A stretch of 64,000 nucleotides of DNA from JADGRB01 sp036267635 (GTDB taxonomy: Bacteria; Myxococcota_A; Polyangia; Fen-1088), in NCBI GenBank assembly GCA_036267635.1, contig DATAVR010000024.1, positions 62,001-126,000 of the forward strand. Reading direction: 5' to 3'. Positions 39,637 to 53,486 of the stretch are shown piece after piece. A program made the translations under genes and the position numbers. Position 1 is the first letter of the stretch, and every line of letters starts with the position of its first letter. The notes beneath the pieces were generated by a model. The model made no database searches. It was given only the letters and a program-made list of their open reading frames with translations, and had not been told where the DNA came from.

Positions 39637-40473
39637 TCAGAGCTCCTGGGAGACGGGCAGCGTGAGGCGAAAGACCGTGACGGCCGGCTCGTTCCAGCTG
39701 CCGGGCTCGTCGCAGAGCACGAGGTCGCCGCCGGCGCCGCGCGCGATCTCGCGGCTGACCGCCAGTCCGAGCCCGGTCCCCTGCTCATCCCCCTTGGTGG
39801 TGAAGAACGACTCGAACAGCCGCGAGCGCACCGCCTTGGCGATGCCGGGTCCGTTGTCCGCCACCTCGATCGAGGTGAAGCGGGGGTTCTCCGCCAGCAC
39901 CCGCGCCCGCAGCTGGACGATCGGCCCGGCCGAGCCCGAGACGGCGTCGAGCGCGTTGGCGAGGAGGTTGATCAGGATCTGCTCGAGCGCGTGCGGCGCG
40001 GCGGCCACCGGCGGCACGTCGGGCGCGATCTGGGTGCGCAGCGTGACGCCGGTCTTTCGCAAGCGGAAGTCGAGCAGTGAGGTGACGCGCACGAGCACGG
40101 CGCCGACCTCGGTGCGCGCCTTGCCGGTGGCCTGCGCGGGGACGGAGAGCTGGCGCAGGTTGGCGACCAGGCCGGTCAGCCGATCCGACTGTTCGACGAT
40201 GTGGCGGGCGAAGTCGAGCACCTCGTCGAGCTCGACGCGGTCCCGCTCCAGCAGCAGCTGGCCGAGCCCCTTGATGGCGAACAGCGGCTGCCGCAGCTCA
40301 TGAATCTGCTGGGCGGCGAAGCGGCCGAACTCCGCCAGACGGCCGGCCGCAGCCAGCAGATCGCGTAGCCGCCTAATCTCGGCGGCCGTCTCGCCGTTTG
40401 CGGCGGCAAGCGGGGAGGTCGAGGGGGGCGACGGCGACCCGGGCGGGGGCGAATCCGGCGGCGGAGTGGTCAT
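39637..40473 (-). CDS. Soluble histidine kinase (orphan)
   Basis: A 278-residue kinase lacking membrane segments or a recognised input domain; a Pro/Ser-rich N-terminus leads directly to the dimerisation helix. The phospho-acceptor is H58 in FAAQQIHELRQPLFAIKG, a variant H-box (HELRQPL). The HATPase domain has an N-box (NLLANALDAV), DNGPGIAK, ESFFTTK and GTGLGLAVSREI. It is coupled to the downstream Ig-like outer-membrane protein, whose Shine-Dalgarno lies inside the end of this gene. No response regulator lies in the operon or nearby. A 12-base tandem duplication abuts its start. Confidence 0.9.
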   Translation of the reverse strand: MTTPPPDSPPPGSPSPPSTSPLAAANGETAAEIRRLRDLLAAAGRLAEFGRFAAQQIHELRQPLFAIKGLGQLLLERDRVELDEVLDFARHIVEQSDRLTGLVANLRQLSVPAQATGKARTEVGAVLVRVTSLLDFRLRKTGVTLRTQIAPDVPPVAAAPHALEQILINLLANALDAVSGSAGPIVQLRARVLAENPRFTSIEVADNGPGIAKAVRSRLFESFFTTKGDEQGTGLGLAVSREIARGAGGDLVLCDEPGSWNEPAVTVFRLTLPVSQEL

Positions 40474-40496
40474 GCCCGTCTCACTGCCCGTCTCAC
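40473..40496. repeat. 12-bp tandem duplication at the start of the soluble histidine kinase gene
   Basis: TGCCCGTCTCAC occurs twice in direct succession (40473-40484 and 40485-40496). The first copy shares one base with the start codon of the kinase gene and the second fills most of the gap to the FecR gene. It looks like a recent slippage event that altered spacing between two co-transcribed genes. Confidence 0.75.
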
Positions 40497-40504
40497 GGCT
40501 CGCT

Positions 40505-41451
40505 TCATTTTTTCCACAGGTCCGTCGTCTCGGGCGTCAGCGCCGGCGGCGGGCCCCGACGGACGAGCGTCGTGGAGGCCTGGCGCGTCCGGCCGCCGAG
40601 GTCCTCGGCGGCGACGTCGACCGAGTTCTTCCCGGTTCGCAGCGGCACCGTGGCCGTGAAGTGACCGTCGGGGCCGACCGTCGCCCGCGTGCCGTTGACC
40701 GTCACCGCCGACGATGGCGCGGCCCGACCAGCGACCTCGGTCTCGGCCATGCCGTGCCGCTGCTCGGCGGCCGGCCAGACCACCTCCAGCAAGACCTCCT
40801 CGGGGATGCGCTCGGGATCGCTCGGCGCAGATCCGGCCTCGCTCGACGACTGGGTCCCCGGCGGAAGCGTGAGCGATTTGCCGCCGGCGCTGAACTTCGC
40901 CTTGCCGGAGAGCGCCGCCACCGATACGCGCCCGCGATCGTCGGAGAGCACCACGAAGTGCGCCGGGCCCTCGTTGGCGGTGCGCGTGTCGCGCGAGGTG
41001 ATCTCGACGCTGTCGGTGCCGCTGACGTGCGCCACCACCTTGCCGCGCCGCAGATCGACCGTCGCCCCGCCGGCCAGGCGATCGAGCTCGATCTCGACCC
41101 GCTCGCGGAGCTCGATCTCGGTTCCGGCCGAGAGGCGCAGCACCGCCCGCCCACCGGCCGCCGTGCGCACGACGTCGGTGCGGGTCAGGGTGTCGCCGTT
41201 CTTGATCGGCAGCCAGCGGCCGCCGCGCTCCGCCTCGACCGTCCCCGTCGCCGACGTGACCTGAAACATCGCCTCTTCATGAGGCGCGGGTGGGACCAGC
41301 AGCGCCAGGGGGTCGAGCCGCGCGGCCGAGACCGGGGCCGGCGCCGGCGGGTGGAGGTAACGCCGCGAGACGACCACCGCCCCGCCCACGGCCCCGAGGC
41401 CGACGGCGAGCAGGGCCGCGGTGCCGAGCTTGCGGCTGGCAGGCGCGGGGC

Positions 41452-41455
<4 letters not shown>
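40505..41455 (-). CDS. FecR-domain membrane protein
   Basis: A 316-residue protein with an N-terminal membrane helix (about 10-31, GTAALLAVGLGAVGGAVVVS). A FecR-type periplasmic beta domain follows (TGTVEAERGGRWLPIKNGDTL, VVRTAAGGRAVLRLSAGTEIEL, TVDLRRGKVVAHVSG). A C-terminal Ig-like module ends the protein (PSSAVTVNGTRATVGPDGHFTATVPL). FecR domains often relay envelope signals, classically to anti-sigma pathways. Here no sigma factor is present; instead the gene sits between two histidine kinases. Its GTG overlaps the upstream kinase stop (GTGA, 41452-41455). A sensory adaptor role is inferred from context. Confidence 0.85.
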
Positions 41456-43355
<1,900 letters not shown>

Positions 43356-43359
<4 letters not shown>

Positions 43360-44705
43360 GAGCCGCCGCTCCCGGGACAGCCACCGTCGGGGAAGGAAGG
43401 CTGCCCGGCGTCGCCGGCGCCCGAGCCGGCAGAGCCGGCCGCCGTGCCGTCGTCATATTGGAATGCGACGTTCGTGCCCGGCAGATAGTCTCCCGCGGGA
43501 TCGTAGGCCACCACCGCCGCGGTCCCCGAGCCGGGCGGCACCAAGCCCTGGAGGCGGTTGCTGTTCACGAAGGTGGGGCAGAGCAGCGGCGCTCCGCCGA
43601 AGCTGATCTCCGTCGTCGGCGTGAAGCTGTCGCCGACGATGGTGATCGGGACCAGCCCCGCCGGCGGCCCCGAGGTGGGCGCGATCTCTCGGACGCTGGG
43701 CGGGGTCACGAACAGGAAGCTGTCGGTCAGCGTGGCCGTCGCGCCGCCGGTCGTCACCGTGACGACCGCGGCGCCGGCCAGATGTGGCGGCGTATACGCC
43801 AGTATCGCCGTGGGGGTGACCTGGTAAATGCCGGCGGCTTGACCGTCGAAGGCGAGCTCGGTCGACCCGCTGACGAAGTCATCTCCGGAGACCGTCACCA
43901 GCGTGCCTCCCAGCGTCGTCCCCACCGCCGGCGCGATCCCCGTGGGGACCGGCGCGGGGACCAGCTGGAGCGCGAGGCTCGCCGTCGTGGTGAGGCCGCC
44001 GCCGCCGGTCGCTTGCGCGTCGATGAAGAGCGTGTCCGGGTTGGAGGCGGGCGTCGGTGCCGCGAAGGTGAAGGGACAGGAGACGGTGGACCCTCCGCTG
44101 ACCGGGCAGACGTGCATCGGGAGCGAGACGGTGGCGGTTCCGATCGTCACCTGCAAACCGACGAGCTGACCGAGCCCGTCGTCGGCGGTGACCACCAGCG
44201 CGACCGGCGCGTCCGCGCCGACGACGCCGCCCTGCGCCGAGCTGGCGATGGTCAAGAGGGGGGCGATCGTGTCGAGGCCCAGCGAGACGAAGGCGCCCGG
44301 CAGCCGCGCCACCACGCCGCCCGGATCGCGGACGACCAGGTCGTAGGCACCGGTGGGAATCCCGGCCGGCACCGCGGCGCCGAGGATTCCGACGCTCTCC
44401 CAGACGACGCCGGTCAGGTCGAAGCTGCCGGCGTTGCCGTCGCCTTGGGCCAAAGGCGGGTTGGCGGTGAGGGTGGCGCCGAACCCGCTGACGTCGACCC
44501 CCGCATTTCCCGACACCGCGTCGAAGCGATAGCTGGGGCGAAATCCGTGGCCGTAGATGGTGGCGGCCAAGGGGACGTCGCTGTAGCCCGCCGCCGGCAT
44601 CATCTGGCTGAGCGCAACCGGCTGTTCGGCGCCGACGCCGCACCCCGCGGCCGCGCCTAGGAGCACAGCAGCCGTGGCGGACCGTGCCGGAGGCATCCGT
44701 CGCAT
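43356..44705 (-). CDS. IPT/TIG-domain lipoprotein
   Basis: A 449-residue predicted lipoprotein: signal with lipobox A-A-G-C (LLGAAAGCGVGAEQP, Cys near 22). Several Ig-like/IPT-TIG domains follow, with the typical GTTLGGTLVTVSGDDFVSGSTELAFDG and PTSGPPAGLVPITIVGDSFTPTTEISFGG. The C-terminus is a Gly/Ser/Asp-rich tail with one Cys. Such repeats are usually surface-binding or structural. It follows the flavin reductase after one base and overlaps the sensor kinase start, suggesting it may present a ligand to that kinase; this is inference. Confidence 0.82.
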
Positions 44706-44706
44706 T

Positions 44707-45453
44707 CTAGTCGAAAAAGGCTTCCGTCCGGATCTGGGCCTTGCGGTTCACGCCGCGGGCGATGAGCTCGCGTTTGACCTCGGTGATCATGGCGCCGTTG
44801 CCGACCAGGTAAAACGTCGGCGCCACCAGCTGTGGGAGGCTCTCGAGCAGCGCGGCGGTGATCCGCCCGCGGCTCCCCGTCCAGGCCCCGTCGGGCGCGG
44901 TCAGGTAGATGCGCAGATCGGCTCCCGCGCCCGCGGCGAGGGTCTCGATCTCGGCCCGCGCGAACAGGTCGGCCTCCTCGCGCGCCCCCCACATGACGAT
45001 GCAGCGGCCCACCTGCTCGCCGCTCTCGCGCCGCCGGCCGAGCTCGCCCAGCATCGGCATCACCGCCGAGATGCCGGTCCCGGTCGCACCGAAGACGATG
45101 TCACCGGCGTGGGCGGGGTCGAGGACGAAGAAGCCGTGCGGTCCGGTCATGTTCACCACCGTCCCGAGCGGGAGCGTCATCAGAAACTCGGAGGCCTTCC
45201 CTTCGGGGATGACCCGGATGATGAACCGCAGGACCTCCCCGGCGTCGCTCTGCGAGGCGATCGAGTAGCTGCGGCGGGGAATCGGCTCGGCGCCCGGCGG
45301 CGGCGGTCCGATCGAGATCGAAACGAACTGCCCCGCCTTGAACTCCAGTCGGGAGGGCGCGCGCAGCGCGAAGGAGAGCTCCGCGATGTTGGAGGCGATG
45401 ATCTCGCGGGCGACGAGCTCCGCCGTGAAGGGGGCTGGCACGGGCGCGATCAT
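44707..45453 (-). CDS. Ferredoxin/flavodoxin-NAD(P)+ reductase family protein
   Basis: A 248-residue flavoprotein of the ferredoxin-NADP reductase superfamily. The FAD-binding barrel has the R-x-Y-S motif in PRRSYSIAS and GQFVSISIG. The NAD(P) domain has GATGTGISAVMPML, a pyrophosphate loop, and VMWGAREEADLF. The C-terminal region keeps FYLVGNGAMITEVKREL and ends TEAFFD. There is no fused 2Fe-2S domain. It heads a minus-strand operon of sensory and envelope proteins and diverges from a lipoprotein gene with 25 bases between starts. The electron acceptor is unknown; a link to the redox state sensed by the operon is speculative. Confidence 0.9.
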   Translation of the reverse strand: MIAPVPAPFTAELVAREIIASNIAELSFALRAPSRLEFKAGQFVSISIGPPPPGAEPIPRRSYSIASQSDAGEVLRFIIRVIPEGKASEFLMTLPLGTVVNMTGPHGFFVLDPAHAGDIVFGATGTGISAVMPMLGELGRRRESGEQVGRCIVMWGAREEADLFARAEIETLAAGAGADLRIYLTAPDGAWTGSRGRITAALLESLPQLVAPTFYLVGNGAMITEVKRELIARGVNRKAQIRTEAFFD

Positions 45454-45478
45454 AATCGAGTCGTGCTAGCTTCGCCGA

Positions 45479-46174
45479 ATGTCGATCTGCCTGCGCGAGA
45501 CGCTCACGGTGATGGCGCTGGCGGCCTGCCTCGGCCCAGCCGCCGCCTGCCAGAAGACGGACGAGGCGGGTAAGCCCTCGACCGTTCCGCCGCTCGCGCC
45601 GGCGGCGGCCTCCCCGGCCGCGCCCCCGCCATCGCCGATGGCGCCCGCGCCCGCGCCCCCGCCTGCGATGCCTGCTCCCGCCGCTCCGGCAGCAGAGGCA
45701 CCCGCCGCCGCGGATCCCGCCGCCTCGATCACCGGCTCGATCGTTGTCGCGCCGTCGGTCGGCAAGGCGCGACCCAAGGCGGGGACGCTCTACCTGGTGG
45801 CGCGCCGGATTTCGGACAACCCGAGCGCGCGCGGCACGCTCATCGCCGTCAAGAAGCTGCCCGCCACCTCCTTCCCGCTGCCGTTCGCGCTCACCGCCGC
45901 CGACATGCCGTTTCAAAACGGCCCCTTCGACGGCGATCTGACGTTGACGGCGCGGATCGACCAGGACGGCGATCCGTTGACCCACGAAAAGGGGGACGTC
46001 TTCGGGACGCTCCCCAAGGTCCACGTCGGCTCGCACGGTGTCAAGCTGGCGCTCGACCAGATCCAGAAGGAGACCGAGTCGCTGGCCGGCGGCGCCCCGA
46101 TCATGGGCGGAATGGGGGGGCCCAACTCCGGTGCGATGCCGGGCGGCGGAGAGCTGCCGCCGGGCCATCCCTGA
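45479..46174 (+). CDS. Lipoprotein with CcmI/CycH C-terminal-like domain
   Basis: A 231-residue predicted lipoprotein: signal MALAACLGPAAAC with lipid Cys near 24, then a long Pro/Ala linker (about 30-82). A beta-sandwich-like domain follows (ITGSIVVAPSVGKARPKAGTLYLVARR … LPLPFALTAADMPFQNGPFDGDLTLTARI). The order and spacing of these segments resemble the C-terminal domain of the cytochrome c maturation factor CcmI/CycH. No other ccm genes are in the window and there is no TPR part. It ends in a Gly/Met-rich tail. No clear Shine-Dalgarno is visible. The domain match is by eye, so the role is uncertain. Confidence 0.72.
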   Translation: MSICLRETLTVMALAACLGPAAACQKTDEAGKPSTVPPLAPAAASPAAPPPSPMAPAPAPPPAMPAPAAPAAEAPAAADPAASITGSIVVAPSVGKARPKAGTLYLVARRISDNPSARGTLIAVKKLPATSFPLPFALTAADMPFQNGPFDGDLTLTARIDQDGDPLTHEKGDVFGTLPKVHVGSHGVKLALDQIQKETESLAGGAPIMGGMGGPNSGAMPGGGELPPGHP

Positions 46175-46201
46175 CCGCGTCACCTACGATCGCGTGAAGG
46201 A

Positions 46202-46220
46202 GCGCGAGCTCTGCTCGCGC
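46202..46220. other. Perfect 8-bp-stem hairpin between lipoprotein and small-protein genes
   Basis: GCGCGAGC, a TCT loop and GCTCGCGC form a perfect stem 28 bases after the lipoprotein stop. A second GC-rich palindrome, GAGGGGCCCCTC, follows at about 46240-46251. Neither has a T tract, so intrinsic termination is weak at best; a mRNA-stabilising or attenuating role is possible. Confidence 0.4.
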
Positions 46221-46283
46221 GAGCCCATCGCGGCGGGCGAGGGGCCCCTCCGGGGGTCCCTCATGTGATAGTTTGCGCGGCAC

Positions 46284-46523
46284 ATGGACTACAAAAAGCT
46301 GCGCGACATGGTCAGCCACCGGACCACGTTCGAGTACGACTCGGGGGCAAAGATCATCGGGACGATCGCCGCCTGCATGCCGGCCAACGGGCCGGTGCAG
46401 ATGCTGGTGCTGTCGAAGGTGCAGGTGCTCGACGCCAGCCAGAGCGTCATCGCCAAGTACGAGGAGCTGCCGCTGGTCCCCAATAACCTGATCGGCTTCC
46501 AGATCACGGAGGGGCCATTGTGA
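46284..46523 (+). CDS. Small conserved-looking beta-rich protein, unknown function
   Basis: A 79-residue cytoplasmic protein. Predicted short strands dominate (TTFEYDSGAKIIGTIAAC, VQMLVLSKVQVLDASQSVI, NNLIGFQITEGP), giving the look of a small five-stranded barrel, but no family was recognised. The ATG follows the short leader after the hairpin region. Its stop overlaps the next gene as GTGA (46520-46523), so it is translated together with the beta-propeller lipoprotein. Codon use matches the neighbours, supporting a real gene. Confidence 0.75.
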   Translation: MDYKKLRDMVSHRTTFEYDSGAKIIGTIAACMPANGPVQMLVLSKVQVLDASQSVIAKYEELPLVPNNLIGFQITEGPL

Positions 46524-48031
46524 AGCGGGCGGCGACGCTGGTCGCCGTTTTCGTCGCGTCGCTGGCCGGCGCCTGCGCCGGGCCGAGCTACACCATTGTC
46601 GATGACCCGTTCGACATCCCCGAGACCACCGGCGCGCCGGAGATCAGCGCCGTGGTCGACGCCGGCGGCGGTGACGTGACCTTGTCGGGCCCGCTGGCGA
46701 TGGAGCCGTCCGACGGCGTGGCCGTCATCGGGGAGACGCTCTGGATTCGCGGCAGCTCGTTCGGTCGTCAGCCGACGGTGCAGGTGGGCGGTCGGCCGGC
46801 GGCGGTCCTGGGGCGGACGCGCGAGGGGGGGCTCGTGGTGCGGGTCCCGGCCGGGGCGCCGGCGGGATCGCAGGCGGTCGTGGTGAGCAACGAGCTCGGC
46901 AAGAGCGAGCGCCCCCTCAACATTCGCCGCTACGCCGCCGTGCTGGCGCCGGGCAGCGGCCAGATCGGCTGGAGCGAGCTCGGCGCCGACGGCCCGATCG
47001 CGGCCGGCGCCACCCCGGTCGCCGATGCGCGCTGGCTCGCTCTGTCGAGCGACGGCCGCGCCGGCTACGTCGCGGAGGCGCACGGCGGAACGATCGACGT
47101 CATCGATCTGCCGGCGCCCGGCGCGCCGAAGGTCATCTATCGGCTGGAGCTGGGGAGCGCCGGGGGCGCGGTGCTGGCGCTGGCGGCGGCGGCGCGGGCG
47201 CCGGTGCTGGCCGTGGTGCGCGCGAACGACGTGGTCCTCGTCGACACCAGCTCGCCGCTGCACCCGGCGCGCAGCGAGCCGCGCGCGTTCCCGCAGGCGG
47301 TGCGCGATGCCAAGATCGTCGCCGCCGACGTCTCGCCCGACGGCAAGCTGCTGGCGCTCGCCACCGAGGCCGGCAACCAGGTGGTGATGCTCGATCTCGG
47401 ACCGGCCGGACACGCGCCCGTCGCCGCCACGCTCGCCATCGCCCCCGAGGTCCGGGAGAGCGTGCTTTGCGACGTGGCGTTCGCGCCGGCCGGCGACACG
47501 CTCTGGGTGCTCTCGGGCGACACCCCGCGCAGCGCGGCGGTCGGTCCGGAGCCGACGGAGCTGCGGGCTGTGCGGCTGTCGAGCGACCCGCAGTCGTTGA
47601 TCAAGATGACGCCGGCGCGGGTCCTCGAGATCGGCGAGGCCGCGGCGCCGCTGGGCCTGGGCGTCGGCCGCGCGCTGCCGCTGGCAAGCGGCGCGGCGAT
47701 CCGGCTGCCGCCGGAACGAAACGCCGTCTTCTTCGCCGCCGCGGCGCACGGGCAGGGGGGCACCGGGATCTTTCGCGTCGGCTCCGAAGACGCCGCGACG
47801 GTGATCGTGGCCAGCCCGGCCCGCCTCGGGCGTCCGGACATCTCGCCCGAGGGGCGCTGGCTGCTGGCGCCCGCGGCGGCGCCCGACGGCGCGGTTCACA
47901 TCTTGGCCGCCGCCATCGACGGCCGCCCCGCGCCGGCCGGATCGGCCCGCCCGGTCGACGCCGTCGCGGCCGCCGCCGGAGAGATGCCGGCCGCGGTCCG
48001 TCCGGCGCCAGAGCTGAGGATCCAGCCCTGA
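46520..48031 (+). CDS. Beta-propeller/IPT lipoprotein
   Basis: A 503-residue predicted lipoprotein from GTG 46520, overlapping the upstream stop (GTGA). The signal has a lipobox L-A-G-A-C (Cys near 19). An IPT/TIG-like domain follows (about 60-135, GETLWIRGSSFGRQPTVQVGG). The remainder has repeating strands of a WD40/YVTN-type propeller (ARWLALSSDGRAGYVAEA; AADVSPDGKLLALATEAGNQVVMLDL; DISPEGRWLLAPAAAPDG). No catalytic site is seen; a surface scaffold or binding role is likely. It overlaps the acylphosphatase gene by a few bases. Confidence 0.8.
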   Translation: MKRAATLVAVFVASLAGACAGPSYTIVDDPFDIPETTGAPEISAVVDAGGGDVTLSGPLAMEPSDGVAVIGETLWIRGSSFGRQPTVQVGGRPAAVLGRTREGGLVVRVPAGAPAGSQAVVVSNELGKSERPLNIRRYAAVLAPGSGQIGWSELGADGPIAAGATPVADARWLALSSDGRAGYVAEAHGGTIDVIDLPAPGAPKVIYRLELGSAGGAVLALAAAARAPVLAVVRANDVVLVDTSSPLHPARSEPRAFPQAVRDAKIVAADVSPDGKLLALATEAGNQVVMLDLGPAGHAPVAATLAIAPEVRESVLCDVAFAPAGDTLWVLSGDTPRSAAVGPEPTELRAVRLSSDPQSLIKMTPARVLEIGEAAAPLGLGVGRALPLASGAAIRLPPERNAVFFAAAAHGQGGTGIFRVGSEDAATVIVASPARLGRPDISPEGRWLLAPAAAPDGAVHILAAAIDGRPAPAGSARPVDAVAAAAGEMPAAVRPAPELRIQP

Positions 48032-48318
48032 AGCGTGTGCGAGCGGTGGTGCGGGGGCGGGTGCAGGGGGTCGGGTTTCGCGCCGCCGCCGCTTACGAGG
48101 CGCGGCGCCTCGGCGTCGGCGGTTGGGTGCGGAATCTTCTCGACGGGACGGTAGAGGTCGAGGCGACCGGCGCGGCGGAGTCCGTCGACGCGCTCGTCAG
48201 TTGGCTCAGCCAGGGGCCGCGCGGCGCGCGCGTGGCGGGGGTCGACGCGCACGACCTCTCATCGGATCTCTCATCTGTGGCGCAGCTCGAATCTGGGGAC
48301 GAATTCGCGATACGCTGA
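48028..48318 (+). CDS. acyP: Acylphosphatase (CTG start proposed)
   Basis: A 96-residue enzyme that hydrolyses acyl phosphates. Catalytic R18 in GRVQGVGFRAAA and N36 in WVRNLLDGTVEV are present. There is no ATG. CTG 48028 gives (M)KRVRAVVRGR, a typical family start; GAGGA (48016-48020) stands exactly 7 bases upstream and CTG overlaps the previous stop as CTGA, mirroring the ATGA/GTGA junctions elsewhere. The alternative GTG 48037 would give a 93-residue protein but lies 16 bases from that Shine-Dalgarno. The next gene is acetyl-CoA synthetase 16 bases downstream; acetyl phosphate metabolism would link them. Confidence 0.88.
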   Translation: MKRVRAVVRGRVQGVGFRAAAAYEARRLGVGGWVRNLLDGTVEVEATGAAESVDALVSWLSQGPRGARVAGVDAHDLSSDLSSVAQLESGDEFAIR

Positions 48319-48334
48319 CCGCACGGAGGGCGCG

Positions 48335-50320
<1,986 letters not shown>

Positions 50321-50341
50321 CGAGGCGACACGCTGACAGGT

Positions 50342-50372
50342 CCCTGCCCGACGACAATCGACGCGGGCAGGG
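50342..50372 (+). terminator. Hairpin terminator after acs
   Basis: CCCTGCCCG (50342-50350) pairs perfectly with CGGGCAGGG (50364-50372) over nine base pairs with a 13-base loop, 21 bases after the acs stop. Only a short ATTT follows, so termination may be partial. The stem also faces the end of the GyrI-like remnant on the other strand and may serve both directions. Confidence 0.55.
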
Positions 50373-50444
50373 ATTTGCCGCGCCGGCGACGGTCGCGCGC
50401 GTCCAGTCCGCGTCGGTGGTACCGAGGCCAATTGCAGACGGGCG

Positions 50445-50663
50445 TCAGAGCGGGCGGACGGGCATGCAGAGCAGACAGGGGAAAGCGCCGGTCTTCTCGT
50501 CGACCACGAAGTCGGGCTCGTAGATCTCGAGCGCGGAACGGTCGTCGGGTTGATAGCGGCTCCTGGGCAGCCAGTCGACGACCAACTTGTTCCAGGCGCC
50601 GCGGACCTCGGCGGCGACGCCGCTGAAGCGACTGCGGGCCGTGTACGAACGATGGTGAGACAT
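50445..50663 (-). pseudogene. Truncated GyrI-like/AraC effector-binding domain gene
   Basis: The 72-residue frame from ATG 50663 encodes only the second half of a GyrI-like small-molecule-binding domain. AWNKLVVDWLPRSRYQPDD, ALEIYEP and the final FPCLLCMPVRPL are typical of the end of AraC-family effector domains. An intact domain is about twice as long, and the DNA-binding HTH and first half are missing. Upstream sequence (50664-50728) shows no trace of them and runs into the nucleotidyltransferase cassette. The frame is uninterrupted, so expression as a mini-protein cannot be excluded, but loss of the N-terminal part by a rearrangement is the simpler reading. Confidence 0.65.
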
Positions 50664-50728
50664 CGGGTGCGGTTCGGGGCATCCTACCTGTCCAGCCGAG
50701 CACAATCAGCCCGTGGTAAAATCACCCG

Positions 50729-50962
50729 GTGAGCGAAGCGGAAGAACGACGGCAAGCCCGGGGAAACTGGCAGGTCCGGAAGTTTGGGATCGGGGCTGCC
50801 GAGGAATCCGCTGACTATGACGCTCTGTTTTGGGCGGGTATCCCGCCCGAGCGGCGTGCCGCCGCCGTATGGGAACAGAGCCTCGAGCTGTATTCGCTGA
50901 CGGATCCTGAGGCGCGTGAATCAAGACTTCCTCGATCTGATCTCCGCCTTCAACGCCGCTGA
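50729..50962 (+). CDS. Small partner protein of a nucleotidyltransferase cassette
   Basis: A 77-residue helical protein from GTG 50729 that was not assigned to a named family. Its layout (a basic start, then SADYDALFWAGIPPERRAAAVWEQSLELY) matches the short proteins commonly found directly before DUF6036/AbiEii-like nucleotidyltransferases. It overlaps the next gene by 47 bases in another frame, an unusually deep overlap for this window. TAAAAT (50717-50722) is a possible -10. It may be an antitoxin-like or accessory subunit; the true C-terminus could be affected if the sequence holds a frameshift. Confidence 0.6.
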   Translation: MSEAEERRQARGNWQVRKFGIGAAEESADYDALFWAGIPPERRAAAVWEQSLELYSLTDPEARESRLPRSDLRLQRR

Positions 50963-51374
50963 GGTGCGGTATTTGGTCGTTGGCGCCTACGCTGTCGGGG
51001 TGCATGGCCACCCGCGCGCCACGAAGGACCTTGACGTCTGGATCGAGGCGTCGCCGGAGAACGCGGCGCGGTTGATGAATGCGTTGAGGGCATTCGGTGC
51101 GCCGATCGGCGAGCTCGAAGCCTGCAATTTCGAGACGCCTGGAACCGGTTTCATGATGGGAAATCCACCGCGGAGGATCGACGTGCTCACCCAGATCGAG
51201 GGGGTGCGGTTTGACGAGGTCGCGCCGCGCGCCATCGAGGCGAGCTTCGATGGGGTCCCGACCCGGGTCATCGGGCTCGAAGATCTCCTGACCAACAAGC
51301 GTGCCGCCGGAAGACTTCAGGACCTCGCCGACGTCCGCGCACTCGAACGCCTTCGCGGTCTCACCGCGCGTTGA
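50916..51374 (+). CDS. AbiEii/DUF6036-type nucleotidyltransferase
   Basis: A 152-residue protein of the minimal nucleotidyltransferase superfamily. The substrate loop is VVGAYAVGVHGHPRATKDLDVWI, with the metal-binding D-x-D in KDLDVW. A third acidic residue is in RRIDVLTQI, and the C-terminal NKRAAGRLQDLADVRAL is highly characteristic. The first Gly of the usual GG pair is followed by Ala (VGAYAV), which related proteins tolerate. GTG 50916 has GAGG just upstream. Family members act in toxin-antitoxin or abortive-infection type systems, sometimes transferring nucleotides to tRNA or a partner toxin. Slightly lower GC and the adjacent truncated gene suggest acquisition. Confidence 0.85.
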   Translation: MNQDFLDLISAFNAAEVRYLVVGAYAVGVHGHPRATKDLDVWIEASPENAARLMNALRAFGAPIGELEACNFETPGTGFMMGNPPRRIDVLTQIEGVRFDEVAPRAIEASFDGVPTRVIGLEDLLTNKRAAGRLQDLADVRALERLRGLTAR

Positions 51375-51407
51375 GCCGACTCGAAGCCGCTGAGCGACGC
51401 GCCTGCT

Positions 51408-53447
<2,040 letters not shown>

Positions 53448-53486
53448 AGGTGCGCCATCGTACCGCGAATGGGTTATATACGCCGC

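Noticed and set aside
46240..46251. GAGGGGCCCCTC palindrome as a terminator or operator
   Set aside because: No loop, no T tract, and such palindromes arise easily in GC-rich spacers.
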